From Sphingobacteriales bacterium (GTDB lineage Bacteria; Bacteroidota; Bacteroidia; Chitinophagales; UBA2359), in NCBI GenBank assembly GCA_016718845.1, contig JADKCK010000064.1:1-55002 (forward strand): a stretch of 55,002 nucleotides of DNA. The letters are read 5' to 3'. Made by a program: the position numbers and the translations under genes. The notes under the pieces are model-generated. The model did not search any database. It was not told the DNA's origin and saw only the letters and a list, made by a program, of their open reading frames with translations. Of this stretch, positions 8,927 through 17,849 are shown in pieces; the stretch's first letter is position 1; each line of letters starts with the position of its first letter.

Positions 8927-9448
8927 TTAGCCGTTAAATACTCTGTCTAGCTTAATGCCACGTTGTTTAGATACAGCGATTGGGTCGCGCATCAACGACA
9001 AGGCACGTATAGTAGCTTTTATTACGTTGTGTGCATTTGATGAGCCAAGTGATTTACAAACCACATCGGTTACACCAGCACTTTCCAATACTGCACGCAT
9101 TGCACCACCTGCAATTACACCTGTACCTTTCGAGGCAGGGCGAAGTAGTACTTTTGCAGCACCGTATTTTGCATATTGTTCGTGAGGGATTGAGCCATTA
9201 CGCACAGGTACGCGAACAAGGTTTTTCATTGCATCTTCTTTACCTTTGTCGATAGACTCGGTAACTTCGCGTGCTTTGCCTAAGCCTTGTCCTACCAAAC
9301 CATTGCCATCACCTACTACTACAATAGCAGCAAAAGTAAACGTGCGACCACCTTTTGTTACTTTGGCTACGCGGTTTAGTTCCACCATTTTGTGGTGTAG
9401 TTCGGTGCTTACTTCGTTAGGTCTAACTATTTTTTTATTTTCTGACAT
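8927..9448 (-). CDS. rpsE: 30S ribosomal protein S5
   Basis: S5 takes part in decoding fidelity and mRNA helicase activity at the entry site. The 173-aa sequence holds the double-stranded RNA-binding-like N-domain (RVAKVTKGGRTFTFAAIVVVGDGNG, with GLGKAREV) and the C-domain (AGGAMRAVLESAGVTDVVCKSLGS). Start MSENKKIVRPNE is well placed 16 nt after rplR. Confidence 0.98.
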   Translation of the reverse strand: MSENKKIVRPNEVSTELHHKMVELNRVAKVTKGGRTFTFAAIVVVGDGNGLVGQGLGKAREVTESIDKGKEDAMKNLVRVPVRNGSIPHEQYAKYGAAKVLLRPASKGTGVIAGGAMRAVLESAGVTDVVCKSLGSSNAHNVIKATIRALSLMRDPIAVSKQRGIKLDRVFNG

Positions 9449-9464
9449 AGTTTATTGTTAATTT

Positions 9465-9821
9465 TTAGAAGTTAAGTCCTCCTTCTCTTGCACCGTCGGC
9501 TACCGCTTGTATGCGACCGTGATACAGGTAACCACTTCTATCAAACACTACCCCTTTTAGACCTGCTGCCAAAGCTCTTTCGGCTAACAATTGCCCAACT
9601 TTTTTAGAGGCTTCTACTTTCGTCATTGGATTAGACGAAAAAGATTTTTCGCTCGATGATGCCGATACTAAGGTATGACCCTTTACATCGTCAATTATTT
9701 GAGCGTAAATAAATTTGTTACTACGAAATACAGTAATACGTGGGCGCTCGGTAGTTCCACTTATTTTTTTGTTAATTCTGTATTTAATTCGCTGTCTTCT
9801 TTGTGCTTTGTTCATAGCCAA
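9465..9821 (-). CDS. rplR: 50S ribosomal protein L18
   Basis: L18 carries 5S rRNA to the large subunit with L5. The 118-aa protein begins MAMNKAQRRQRIKYRINKKI and contains RPRITVFRSNKFIYAQIIDD and the end FDRSGYLYHGRIQAVADGAREGGLNF. A 245-nt spacer with no gene separates it from rplF, unusually long for this cluster. Confidence 0.98.
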   Translation of the reverse strand: MAMNKAQRRQRIKYRINKKISGTTERPRITVFRSNKFIYAQIIDDVKGHTLVSASSSEKSFSSNPMTKVEASKKVGQLLAERALAAGLKGVVFDRSGYLYHGRIQAVADGAREGGLNF

Positions 9822-10066
9822 TAACCTTGCCTATTTGATGTCAATGTATCCTTTGTGATAATGAAAGGGCATTAACGATAATGGTTATAAGTCTTTTGTT
9901 TTTGTAGCAAATAATATACTCAAAAATTATGTTTTACGCCCGGTAAGTTAAGTTTAAATTTAGCTTATTTGCAAATAAAACATAGGTAGTAGAATAGAGC
10001 AACAACTTTATTGCACTAGTAGGCAGAAACAATTGCTGCTCTATTAAACTATTTTTTGGGTATTTT

Positions 10067-10636
10067 TTATTTTTTACCGCCTTTACCTGCCGATTTACCT
10101 GCTTTTCTTCTAAGGATTTCGCCGGTATATTTAATACCTTTTCCTTTGTAAGGTTCGGGTTTGCGATAGGTACGGATTTTGGCAGCTACTTGTCCTAAGA
10201 GTTGCTTATCATTGCTTTCTAAAATAACCATAGGGTCTTTCCCTTTTTCAGAGATAGTGGTTACCTTAACCTCTTTAGGTACAATAAAGTAAATGGGGTG
10301 AGAGTAACCTAACAAGAGTTCTAAAATTTGACCTCGTACAACGCTGGCACGATAGCCAACCCCTACTAATTCTAGTTGTTTTTTAAAACCTTGTGTTACA
10401 CCTTGTACCATATTATTTAGCAACGCACGGTACAAGCCATGCAATGCTTTATGGCGTTTTTGTTCGGTAGGGCGTTGAACAGTCATCACCCCATCTTCAA
10501 CCGATATGGTTATATCTGGGTCGAGGGCTTGTTTCAACTCGCCTTTGGGTCCTTTAACAGTAACCACATTGGCTTTATCTACCGCAATTTGTACGCCATT
10601 TGCCAATGAAATAGGCATTTTTCCTATGCGTGACAT
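10067..10636 (-). CDS. rplF: 50S ribosomal protein L6
   Basis: L6 supports the factor-binding region of the 50S subunit. I chose the internal ATG at 10636 (MSRIGKMPISLANGVQI), which is where the family begins. The longer frame would overlap rpsH. The result is 189 aa. Two L6 domains are visible, with the C-terminal signature region YRKPEPYKGKGIKYTGEIL and a Lys/Gly-rich tail. It starts 20 nt after the rpsH stop. Confidence 0.96.
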   Translation of the reverse strand: MSRIGKMPISLANGVQIAVDKANVVTVKGPKGELKQALDPDITISVEDGVMTVQRPTEQKRHKALHGLYRALLNNMVQGVTQGFKKQLELVGVGYRASVVRGQILELLLGYSHPIYFIVPKEVKVTTISEKGKDPMVILESNDKQLLGQVAAKIRTYRKPEPYKGKGIKYTGEILRRKAGKSAGKGGKK

Positions 10637-10656
10637 ATAATCAAGTGTGCTTTTGA

Positions 10657-11064
10657 TTAATAAATTAAGCAAAGAATTTCACCACCAACATTTTGTTGAC
10701 GAGCTTCTTTGTCGGTCATTACGCCTTTTGATGTAGACACTATTGTGATGCCCATACCATTAATAACGCGGGGGAGTTCGGTTGCTTTTGCGTATTGACG
10801 CAAACCTGGACGGCTATAACGGCGTAAGTATCTGATAGCAGATTCTTTCGTCGTTTGGTCGTATTTCAAAGCAATCTTAATCACTCCTTGACCATTTTGG
10901 GTATCCTCGAATTTGTAACGGTGGATATACCCTTTATCGTACAAAATTTCGGTGATTCTCTTCTTTAAATTGGATGCCGGAATTTCGACAATCTTGTGAT
11001 TAGCCATTATCGCATTTCGAACGCGCGTCAAGTAATCTCCTATCGGATCCGTAACTGCTGACAT
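10657..11064 (-). CDS. rpsH: 30S ribosomal protein S8
   Basis: S8 binds the central domain of 16S rRNA and in some bacteria represses the spc operon. The 135-aa sequence starts MSAVTDPIGDYLTRVRNAIMANH and has the C-terminal STSKGVMTDKEARQQNVGGEILCLIY hallmark. It is the first gene after the 471-nt gap that splits the spc cluster, and would be the first gene read from the internal promoter in that gap. Confidence 0.98.
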   Translation of the reverse strand: MSAVTDPIGDYLTRVRNAIMANHKIVEIPASNLKKRITEILYDKGYIHRYKFEDTQNGQGVIKIALKYDQTTKESAIRYLRRYSRPGLRQYAKATELPRVINGMGITIVSTSKGVMTDKEARQQNVGGEILCLIY

Positions 11065-11535
11065 AGAGTTATTTCGATTTAAGGGTCACCTAAAGTATAT
11101 GCCATTTAACAACTCGTACTGTTAGCTCCGTAATAAATTACAAAACCACTTAGCGTGAGTAAAAACTGGATTACACTTAGTAGAATAAGAGTGCGGGCAC
11201 AACAGCAACGATTATTGCCATTGCAGGGACTTAAATGCAGTAATTTAAGGAAAATACTGTTCGTTACCCTGATTTTTGGAAGGGTGCAGAGCACATGCCG
11301 ATTAGCATAGTGCCTATTGCGGCTGCAAAGGTACGCATTATTTACGAGTTATCCAATCTTTTTGTTACTTTTTAACAAAAATTATTTTTTAGCTCTGCGT
11401 TTTTTTACAGAAAGGAACAAATTTAAGCAAGAATTGACACAAGATGTCGATTTTATTACTTAAATGTTTATTGGCAGGATAATTTTAGTAGCATTTTTAC
11501 TTTGCGAGAAAATAATTTACTACCCAATTTTTAAA
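11065..11535 (-). other. 471-nt gap inside the spc cluster (rpsN-rpsH)
   Basis: rpsN and rpsH are normally adjacent within tens of bases. Here 471 nt separate them with no credible gene; a 62-codon frame on the minus strand lacks ribosomal or other family features. The stretch carries a well-formed promoter (11326-11356), so rpsH and downstream genes would have a leader of about 250 nt. No known leader motif was recognised. Confidence 0.6.
11326..11356 (-). promoter_or_regulatory. Internal promoter upstream of rpsH
   Basis: On the minus strand TTGG (11353-11356) is followed after exactly 19 nt by TACCTTTG (11326-11333). This is a near-perfect Bacteroidota sigma-A promoter in a non-coding gap within the operon. 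Confidence 0.7.
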
Positions 11536-11805
11536 CTACCAACTAGATTTGGTTACGCCGGGTATTTTACCCATTGATGCCAAATCGCGGAATTGATTAC
11601 GACATAGACCGAAGTGTCTGATATAAGCACGAGGGCGACCAGTTAGTTTGCAACGGTTGCGTAAACGAACAGGTGATGCGTTGCGTGGCAATTTGTCTAA
11701 TGCTTCGTAGTTGCCTTCCTCTTTAAGTTTGGCACGTCGTTCGGCATATTGAGCTACCATTTTTTCGCGCTTAAGTTGTCTGGCGATAACTGATATTTTC
11801 GACAT
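11536..11805 (-). CDS. rpsN: 30S ribosomal protein S14 (zinc-free form)
   Basis: S14 lies in the 30S head. The 89-aa length and sequence (KREKMVAQYAERRAKLKEEG, then NRCKLTGRPRAYIRHFGLCRNQFRD) mark the long C-minus type, lacking the two CxxC pairs of the zinc form. Its start overlaps the rplE stop by one base (TAATG), a sign of coupled translation. Confidence 0.97.
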   Translation of the reverse strand: MSKISVIARQLKREKMVAQYAERRAKLKEEGNYEALDKLPRNASPVRLRNRCKLTGRPRAYIRHFGLCRNQFRDLASMGKIPGVTKSSW

Positions 11806-12374
11806 TATTGTTGTACGTTATTTTTGTTTTTAAATGGCATACCCATTTCGCTCAACAGCGCGTATGCTTCTTTATCGGTTTTAGCCGAAGTAACGAAAGT
11901 AATGTCCATACCTGTTAGTTTGGTAATTTTGTCCAAATCAATTTCGGGGAAAATGATTTGTTCAGTGATACCCAAGGTATAATTGCCTCTACCGTCGAAA
12001 CTTTTATCGTTTACACCGTGAAAGTCGCGAACACGCGGCAGCGATACTGCCAAGAAACGGTCAAGAAACTCCCACATTCGGTCGCCGCGCAAAGTTACTT
12101 TTACACCAATTGGCATACCTTCGCGCAGTTTGAAATTAGAAATTGCCTTACGAGCAATGGTTGTTACAGGTTTTTGACCAGCAATAGCTGTCATTTCCTT
12201 TACAACCACATCTATCATTTTTTTGTCTTGAGTAGCTCCGCCAACCCCTTGGTTGATGCATATTTTAAGCATGCGTGGAGCTTGCATAACCGACTTATAG
12301 CCAAATCGTTCTACCAATTTAGATAGGACTTCGCTATGGTATTTGGTTTTTAGACGTGGTATGTAATTTTCCAT
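11805..12374 (-). CDS. rplE: 50S ribosomal protein L5
   Basis: L5 binds 5S rRNA and contacts tRNA and S13. The 189-aa protein has the typical motifs MQAPRMLKICINQGVG, ARKAISNFKLREGMPIG and the C-terminal FVTSAKTDKEAYALLSEMGMPF. It overlaps rplX upstream and rpsN downstream by one base each, so three genes are translationally linked. Confidence 0.98.
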   Translation of the reverse strand: MENYIPRLKTKYHSEVLSKLVERFGYKSVMQAPRMLKICINQGVGGATQDKKMIDVVVKEMTAIAGQKPVTTIARKAISNFKLREGMPIGVKVTLRGDRMWEFLDRFLAVSLPRVRDFHGVNDKSFDGRGNYTLGITEQIIFPEIDLDKITKLTGMDITFVTSAKTDKEAYALLSEMGMPFKNKNNVQQ

Positions 12375-12721
12375 TAGTTCAATACCTCCCCTGATTTTTT
12401 AGCATAACGTACTAGGTTGCCATCTTCGATCTTACGACCAACACGGCTTGGTTTGCCCGTAGAAGGGTCAATTACCATTAGTTTGCAGATAGGGATTAGC
12501 GCTTCTTTGGGTATAATACCACCTTGAGGATTTGTTGCACTGGGCTTAGTATGATGTTTCATGATACGAATACCCTCTACAATTGCTCTACCCGTTTTGG
12601 TATCAACATGAAGCACACGTCCTTCTTTGCCTTTGTCGTTGCCCGAAAGTACCTTTACGGTATCACCTTTCTTGACGTGATATTTAGGTCTGAAACGTTT
12701 GCTTTGATTCGAATTTTTCAT
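12374..12721 (-). CDS. rplX: 50S ribosomal protein L24
   Basis: L24 starts large-subunit assembly. I use the ATG at 12721 (MKNSNQSKRFRPKYHVKKGD), giving 115 aa, close to the family length. The earlier ATG at 12769 would add 16 residues without family support. The KOW motif is clear (HVKKGDTVKVLSGNDKGKEG). The end includes TGKPSRVGRKIEDGNLVRYAKKSGE. Order rplN-rplX-rplE is standard. Confidence 0.95.
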   Translation of the reverse strand: MKNSNQSKRFRPKYHVKKGDTVKVLSGNDKGKEGRVLHVDTKTGRAIVEGIRIMKHHTKPSATNPQGGIIPKEALIPICKLMVIDPSTGKPSRVGRKIEDGNLVRYAKKSGEVLN

Positions 12722-12877
12722 AACGCAATTGACTGAATCTGCTGTTACGATAGACTGTTGATTGCTCAACGTCTATAACTTGATGAATAAAGTAAGTTGG
12801 AGAATTATAATCGCTCAATCTTTTTTGCAATAAGTTATTGTTTAAGAATAACTTATCCAAACTGGATTTTGCCTTGA

Positions 12878-13246
12878 TTACAATACCTCTGGTGCCAAAG
12901 ATACAATACGAGAATAGCCCTTGTCACGTAGTTCGCGAGCTACTGGTCCAAATATACGTGTACCACGAGGGTCACCGTCTTTGGTTACCAGTACGCAAGC
13001 ATTGTCGTCGAATCCGATATACGAACCATCTTTACGGCGAATTTGCTTACGTGTGCGCACTATTACGGCTTTCGAAACTGTTCCTTTTTTTGCACCGCCC
13101 GATGGCGTGGAATCTTTTACCGCTACTACAATCGTATCTCCTACGCCTGCATAACGTCTTCCAGAACCGCCAAGAACACGAATGCAAAGAACTTCTTTTG
13201 CACCACTATTATCGGCTACTTTAAGCCGAGATTCTTGTTGTATCAT
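12878..13246 (-). CDS. rplN: 50S ribosomal protein L14
   Basis: L14 forms an intersubunit bridge. The 122-aa protein starts MIQQESRLKVADNSGAKEVL and holds the strongly conserved CIRVLGGSGRRYAGVGDTI and IFGPVARELRDKGYSRIVSL blocks. It lies 9 nt after rpsQ. About 150 nt of non-coding sequence separates it from rplX. Confidence 0.99.
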   Translation of the reverse strand: MIQQESRLKVADNSGAKEVLCIRVLGGSGRRYAGVGDTIVVAVKDSTPSGGAKKGTVSKAVIVRTRKQIRRKDGSYIGFDDNACVLVTKDGDPRGTRIFGPVARELRDKGYSRIVSLAPEVL

Positions 13247-13255
13247 GGTAATTAA

Positions 13256-13513
13256 TTATTTTGCTCTTTCTACAATTTCTACCAAACGCCAACATTTATT
13301 TTTGCTCAATGGGCGGGTTTCCATGATACGCACTACGTCACCAATACGACAATCGTTATTTTCGTCGTGCGCGGCGTACTTATTGGTTTTTTTGATAAAC
13401 TTACCGTAAATAGGGTGTTTAACCTTTCTTTCGATAGCAACAGTAATGGTTTTTTGCATTTTGTTGCTCGTTACCACACCTGTTCTTTGTTTTCTAAGTT
13501 TTCTTTCTAACAT
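13256..13513 (-). CDS. rpsQ: 30S ribosomal protein S17
   Basis: An 85-aa OB-fold protein that binds 16S rRNA at the 5' domain. Hallmarks are RKQRTGVVTSNKMQKTITVA, VKHPIYGKFIKKTNKYAAHDE and the end ETRPLSKNKCWRLVEIVERA. It lies between rpmC and rplN in the usual order, with a 151-nt non-coding spacer before it. Confidence 0.98.
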   Translation of the reverse strand: MLERKLRKQRTGVVTSNKMQKTITVAIERKVKHPIYGKFIKKTNKYAAHDENNDCRIGDVVRIMETRPLSKNKCWRLVEIVERAK

Positions 13514-13664
13514 TGCCTTAGAGGATTTGTGTGTTAAACGTAGTGTCTATGGGAACCTAAAATAACTGCAATTGCCGTCAATAAATCTAAATTATTAGCC
13601 TGAGCCAATATTTTACCATCTATATCTTTCAAAGGCTTTATTTATTTGTCCATTGACCACTGCC

Positions 13665-13871
13665 TTACTGGGCTGCCAATTCGCGGGCGCGAGCCTCTGT
13701 TTTGGAGCGAGCTATTTCTTTGCGCAAACGACCCAATACGTTTGGGTTTTCGAGCAACGAAACGGCATGGTTAAAACGTGCTTTCTTGAGTTGTAATTTA
13801 TCACCATCGATTTTTTCGTACAACTCATCATCAGAAAGCTCTTTTAGGGAGATTTTTTTAGACTTTGCCAT
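13665..13871 (-). CDS. rpmC: 50S ribosomal protein L29
   Basis: L29 sits near the tunnel exit and helps dock targeting factors. The 68-aa two-helix protein (LKELSDDELYEKIDGDKLQL, then NVLGRLRKEIARSKTEARARE) fits the family. It starts 10 nt after rplP. Confidence 0.96.
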   Translation of the reverse strand: MAKSKKISLKELSDDELYEKIDGDKLQLKKARFNHAVSLLENPNVLGRLRKEIARSKTEARARELAAQ

Positions 13872-13881
13872 TGTTATATGC

Positions 13882-14301
13882 TTATTCTTGATAATCTCTA
13901 CGAGTAATGATCTTTGTTGGCATAGAAAGTTTTTGTGCAGCTAATCGCAGCGATTCGGCAGCGATTTCGGCACTTACACCTTCTATTTCAAACAAAATTC
14001 TACCAGGATGTACAACAGCTACCCAGTGGTCGGGAGCTCCTTTACCTTTACCCATCCTTACTTCTTGAGGTTTTTTAGTAATTACCTTATCAGGAAAGAT
14101 TTTGATCCACACTTTACCTTCACGTTTCATGTGGCGGGTCAAAGCAATACGAGCCGACTCAATCTGTCTGTTAGTCACCCATGCAGATTCTAATGCTTTC
14201 AAGCCGAAAGATCCGAATGACAATTCATAGCCGCGCGATGAGTTGCCTTTCATACGACCTTTATGCATCTTTCTGTATCTCGTACGTTTGGGCTGTAACA
14301 T
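13882..14301 (-). CDS. rplP: 50S ribosomal protein L16
   Basis: L16 lies close to the peptidyl transferase centre and A-site tRNA. The 139-aa protein begins MLQPKRTRYRKMHKGRMKG and carries the family blocks YELSFGSFGLKALESAWVT, RMGKGKGAPDHWVAVVHPGR and AAQKLSMPTKIITR. It precedes rpmC in the standard order. Confidence 0.98.
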   Translation of the reverse strand: MLQPKRTRYRKMHKGRMKGNSSRGYELSFGSFGLKALESAWVTNRQIESARIALTRHMKREGKVWIKIFPDKVITKKPQEVRMGKGKGAPDHWVAVVHPGRILFEIEGVSAEIAAESLRLAAQKLSMPTKIITRRDYQE

Positions 14302-14440
14302 AATAGTACAGTTTTATATGACAGGCTTTTTGAGCCAATCGTTTCGGTTTAAAAAAATAGTTTAAAATAAAGCTCAGATAAGTAAGAAAGCAACATATTA
14401 GGCTGTGTAGCTTTTAGATGCTGCCTCTTTGGTATATGGT

Positions 14441-15130
14441 TTATTTTTTGCGTGGTTTACGTTTTTTGTCCTTTGCATTTTGCTCCGGAGCAAGGTCGCG
14501 TCTTAGTAAGACTTCGCCTTTAGATATCCATACTTTTACGCCTATTTTACCATAAATGGTTTGTGCTTCTTTGATTGCATAATCAATGTCGCAGCGGAAA
14601 GTGTGGAGGGGTATTTTGCCTTGTTTGAATTCTTCGGTACGTGCCATCTCTGCACCACCGATACGACCAGATACACGCACTTTGATACCTTCGGCACCTA
14701 CGCGTATGGTTGAACCAATAGACATTTTAACAGCTCGGCGATAATTGATACGTGCTTCTAGTTGTTTGCAGATAGTTTCGGCAACAATATTAGCATCTAG
14801 CTCTGGCTTTCTGATTTCGACGATATTAATTTGGACGTCTTTTTTGGTAAGTTTGTTCAACTCGCCTTTAATACGGTCTACTTCTCCGCCACCTTTACCA
14901 ATTATGATACCAGGTTTTGCAGTATGTATGCTAATAGTAACACGTTTTAAGGTGCGCTCTATCACAATTTGTGAGATGCCGCCCTTAGGGATACGTGCGT
15001 TCAAATAGCTCCGTATTTTTTGATCCTCAATCAATTTTTCGGCGAAGTCGGTGGCATTAGAATACCAATTCGACTCCCATCCGCGGATATAGCCCAATCG
15101 GTTAGCTATCGGATTAACTTTTTGTCCCAT
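14441..15130 (-). CDS. rpsC: 30S ribosomal protein S3
   Basis: S3 lines the mRNA entry channel. The 229-aa protein starts MGQKVNPIANRLGYIRGWES. The KH domain is visible with its GxxG loop (KPGIIIGKGGGEVDRIKGEL, residues about 70-95), followed by the C-terminal domain (RVSGRIGGAEMARTEEFKQG). The tail is Lys/Arg-rich. It follows rplV by 54 nt. Confidence 0.98.
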   Translation of the reverse strand: MGQKVNPIANRLGYIRGWESNWYSNATDFAEKLIEDQKIRSYLNARIPKGGISQIVIERTLKRVTISIHTAKPGIIIGKGGGEVDRIKGELNKLTKKDVQINIVEIRKPELDANIVAETICKQLEARINYRRAVKMSIGSTIRVGAEGIKVRVSGRIGGAEMARTEEFKQGKIPLHTFRCDIDYAIKEAQTIYGKIGVKVWISKGEVLLRRDLAPEQNAKDKKRKPRKK

Positions 15131-15184
15131 ATTGTATGATGCTTAACTTTGGCTTTTGATATTAAATGTGCCTTTTGTTGTTGA

Positions 15185-15532
15185 TTAGTTTTGTACGGTT
15201 TTAGCATCAACAGCAAGCGTTACATGATTTGAACGTTTGCGGATACGATTAGCTCTACCGTGTGGGGCAGGGCGAAAACGTTTGATAACAGCGCCGCCAT
15301 CAACAAAAAGGGTTTTTACGTACAACCCGTCCACGCTTCCGTCTTCGTTTTTAGCTTGCCAGTTAGCTACTGCCGAAAGCAACAGCTTTTTTAACGGGCG
15401 AGCCGCATGATTTGGGGTAAAGGTCAAGATGCCTATGGCATCGCTAACCGATTTGCCGCGAATAATGTCGGCAACCAAGCGCATTTTTCTGGGCGACGTA
15501 GGATAGTTTATTAGCTTCGCAACAGCTTCCAT
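15185..15532 (-). CDS. rplV: 50S ribosomal protein L22
   Basis: L22 reaches into the nascent-peptide tunnel. The 115-aa sequence contains YPTSPRKMRLVADIIRGKSV, PNHAARPLKKLLLSAVANW and FRPAPHGRANRIRKRSNHV, which includes the tunnel beta-hairpin. It lies 39 nt after rpsS. Confidence 0.98.
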   Translation of the reverse strand: MEAVAKLINYPTSPRKMRLVADIIRGKSVSDAIGILTFTPNHAARPLKKLLLSAVANWQAKNEDGSVDGLYVKTLFVDGGAVIKRFRPAPHGRANRIRKRSNHVTLAVDAKTVQN

Positions 15533-15571
15533 CGGTTGTATTTTATAATTGAGTTGTACTCTTGTTAATGA

Positions 15572-15838
15572 TTATTTTTTCTTGGCAGTGTGACCACGGA
15601 AGTTACGGGTGGGTGAAAACTCGCCCAATTTATGTCCTACCATGTTTTCGGTCACAAATACCGGAATAAACTTATTACCGTTATGTACCGCAAAGGTATG
15701 TCCTACAAAATCTGGGGTAATCATTGACGGACGCGACCAAGTTTTAATAACTGTCTTCTTGCGTCCTTCATTCATTTTATCCACCTTTTTTTGTAATTTG
15801 TGGTGTATATACGGTCCTTTTTTTAGCGATCTTGCCAT
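15572..15838 (-). CDS. rpsS: 30S ribosomal protein S19
   Basis: S19 partners S13 in the 30S head. The 88-aa protein begins MARSLKKGPYIHHKLQKKVD and includes TWSRPSMITPDFVGHTFAVH and LGEFSPTRNFRGHTAKKK, the family ending. It lies 12 nt after rplB. Confidence 0.99.
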   Translation of the reverse strand: MARSLKKGPYIHHKLQKKVDKMNEGRKKTVIKTWSRPSMITPDFVGHTFAVHNGNKFIPVFVTENMVGHKLGEFSPTRNFRGHTAKKK

Positions 15839-15850
15839 ATTGCGGTATGA

Positions 15851-16681
15851 TTATTTTTTATTGCCTTTTTTACCTAAAATCAAGCGCGAAGATGATTTGT
15901 TTTTGTTACGAGTCTTTTTGCCTTTGGCATACAAACCATTTCTTGAACGTGGATGTCCACCAGAAGCACGCCCTTCACCACCACCCATTGGGTGATCCAC
16001 GGGGTTCATTACTACACCACGAACACGAGGTCTGCGGCCTAACCAACGCTTACGACCAGCTTTACCTAAAACCTCAAGGCTGTGGTCAGAGTGCGATACC
16101 ACACCAATTGTTACGATACAAGTAAGCAGTATCATGCGGCTTTCGCCCGAAGGCAAGCGCAATGTACCATATTTACCTTCTTTTGCAGCCAATTGTGCAT
16201 AAGTACCTGCACTACGAGCCATACAACCACCTTTACCAGGGTGCAGTTCTACATTGTGTACCAATGTTCCGAGTGGAACATCGCGTAGTGGCATTGCATT
16301 ACCTATTTCGGGTACAACACCTTCGCCTGATACGATTTTTGTTCCTACTTTTAAACCTTCGGGAGCTATGATATAGCGTTTTTCGCCATCGGCATAGTGT
16401 AACAAAGCAATAAATGCAGTGCGATTTGGATCGTATTCGATGGTTTTAACTGTTGCAGGGACATTGTGTTTGTCTCGCTTAAAGTCGATGATACGGTAGC
16501 GCTGTTTGTGTCCGCCACCCACATTTCGAATAGTCATGTGTCCTTGACTATTTCTTCCGCCCGTTGAACGTCCTTTTGCCAACAAACTCTTTTCAGGTTT
16601 GTTTGTTGTAATTTCGGCATAGGCGTTACCAACTCTATAACGGGTTCCGGGCGTTACTGGAGAGTACTTTTTAAGTGCCAT
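15851..16681 (-). CDS. rplB: 50S ribosomal protein L2
   Basis: L2 supports subunit association and the peptidyl transferase centre. The 276-aa sequence is complete: N-terminal basic segment, the OB and SH3 folds (HKQRYRIIDFKRDK, then ALLHYADGEKRYIIAPEGL), and the C-terminal GVVMNPVDHPMGGGEGRASG block containing the conserved His. It lies between rplW and rpsS. Confidence 0.99.
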   Translation of the reverse strand: MALKKYSPVTPGTRYRVGNAYAEITTNKPEKSLLAKGRSTGGRNSQGHMTIRNVGGGHKQRYRIIDFKRDKHNVPATVKTIEYDPNRTAFIALLHYADGEKRYIIAPEGLKVGTKIVSGEGVVPEIGNAMPLRDVPLGTLVHNVELHPGKGGCMARSAGTYAQLAAKEGKYGTLRLPSGESRMILLTCIVTIGVVSHSDHSLEVLGKAGRKRWLGRRPRVRGVVMNPVDHPMGGGEGRASGGHPRSRNGLYAKGKKTRNKNKSSSRLILGKKGNKK

Positions 16682-16812
16682 TTACTTATTGTAGGATACG
16701 TATCGGTTATCCTATTAACCTTAGTTAAAAAATAGATTAATTATGAAATACAAAACAACATTGGGTTTAATTGACTAATCAATTTAATGCCTTTTGTGTT
16801 TGCCTTTCATCA

Positions 16813-17109
16813 TTAAATGCCTTCGTAGAAATTGATTTCATCTCCTTCACGGAGTGTAACGAAAGCTTTTTTGATTTTTTTAGTGCGGCCTTCTAATACA
16901 CCGCGTTTGGTAATACGTCGTTTTTTCTTGGTCGGAGCAATCAATGTACTCACACCAGCAACGTTTACACCATACATTTCTTCTACCGCTTTTTTGATTT
17001 CGATTTTGTTAGATTTTACATCGACAATAAATGAATACTGTCTAATCTTAGACAAAATCTTTTCTGATTTTTCGTTAATCAGCGGTCGTACAAGCACATC
17101 TTTAGACAT
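16813..17109 (-). CDS. rplW: 50S ribosomal protein L23
   Basis: L23 is the docking site for trigger factor and SRP at the tunnel exit. The 98-aa protein starts MSKDVLVRPLINEKSEKILS and has KIEIKKAVEEMYGVNVAGVS and KKRRITKRGVLEGRTKKIKK, typical of the family. A 131-nt spacer separates it from rplB. Confidence 0.97.
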   Translation of the reverse strand: MSKDVLVRPLINEKSEKILSKIRQYSFIVDVKSNKIEIKKAVEEMYGVNVAGVSTLIAPTKKKRRITKRGVLEGRTKKIKKAFVTLREGDEINFYEGI

Positions 17110-17175
17110 GATATATTGTCTTGATAACGTTAAACAAATACCGTTTTAAGGGTTGTATGTATGCTAAGTAATAGC

Positions 17176-17796
17176 TTATTCGGCGCTAAAACTATTCACT
17201 GCGCTTTCGCACAAGATAAGTTTTTTGCAGTGTAATACACTGTACGCATTTAGACTATTAGCTGTAGTCATGGTCGTTTTCGGCAAGTTGCGCAACGACA
17301 ACCACACGTTTTCTTTTGGTTGGTCAAGCACTAAAAGTGTTTTTTGTCCGCTTACACCTAAACTTTTTAGTACGCTTATGTAATTTTTAGTTTTTGGTGT
17401 GTCGAAGTTAAAGTCTTCTACTACGATTATCGCGTTTTCTCTCATTTGTTGAGATAAAGCCGATGCACGAGCCAGCGCTTTCACTTTTTTGTTGAGTTTT
17501 TGCGAGTAATCGCGTGGTCTTGGACCAAATACGCGACCACCGCCTACAAAGACAGGGCTTTTGATACTACCTGCACGAGCGCCACCTGTACCTTTTTGAC
17601 GTTTAATTTTTTTGGTAGAATACGACACTTCGCCTTTTTCTTTAGCTTTGTGTGTACCTTGACGTTGGTTAGCCAAGTATTGTTTTACTGCCAAATAAAG
17701 TACGTGTTTATTAGGTTCGATGCCAAAGACGCCATCTGGTAATTCAACTTCTCTGCCCGTTGCTTGTCCGTTAATATTTAATACTGCTACTTTCAT
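17176..17796 (-). CDS. rplD: 50S ribosomal protein L4
   Basis: L4 lines the exit tunnel and in some bacteria autoregulates the S10 operon. The 206-aa sequence has the extended loop (KRQKGTGGARAGSIKSPVFVGG, with VFGPRPRDYSQKLNKKVKA) and the C-terminal globular part ending in AYSVLHCKKLILCESAVNSF. No leader hairpin that would bind L4 was identified. Confidence 0.98.
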   Translation of the reverse strand: MKVAVLNINGQATGREVELPDGVFGIEPNKHVLYLAVKQYLANQRQGTHKAKEKGEVSYSTKKIKRQKGTGGARAGSIKSPVFVGGGRVFGPRPRDYSQKLNKKVKALARASALSQQMRENAIIVVEDFNFDTPKTKNYISVLKSLGVSGQKTLLVLDQPKENVWLSLRNLPKTTMTTANSLNAYSVLHCKKLILCESAVNSFSAE

Positions 17797-17849
17797 CGTA
17801 TTGCTTATTTACTTTGGGCTATTTAGAAATTAATGGATAAATCGTTTGG

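Noticed and set aside
11106..11294. 62-codon frame in the rpsN-rpsH gap
   Set aside because: It overlaps the expected leader, has no family match and looks like chance.
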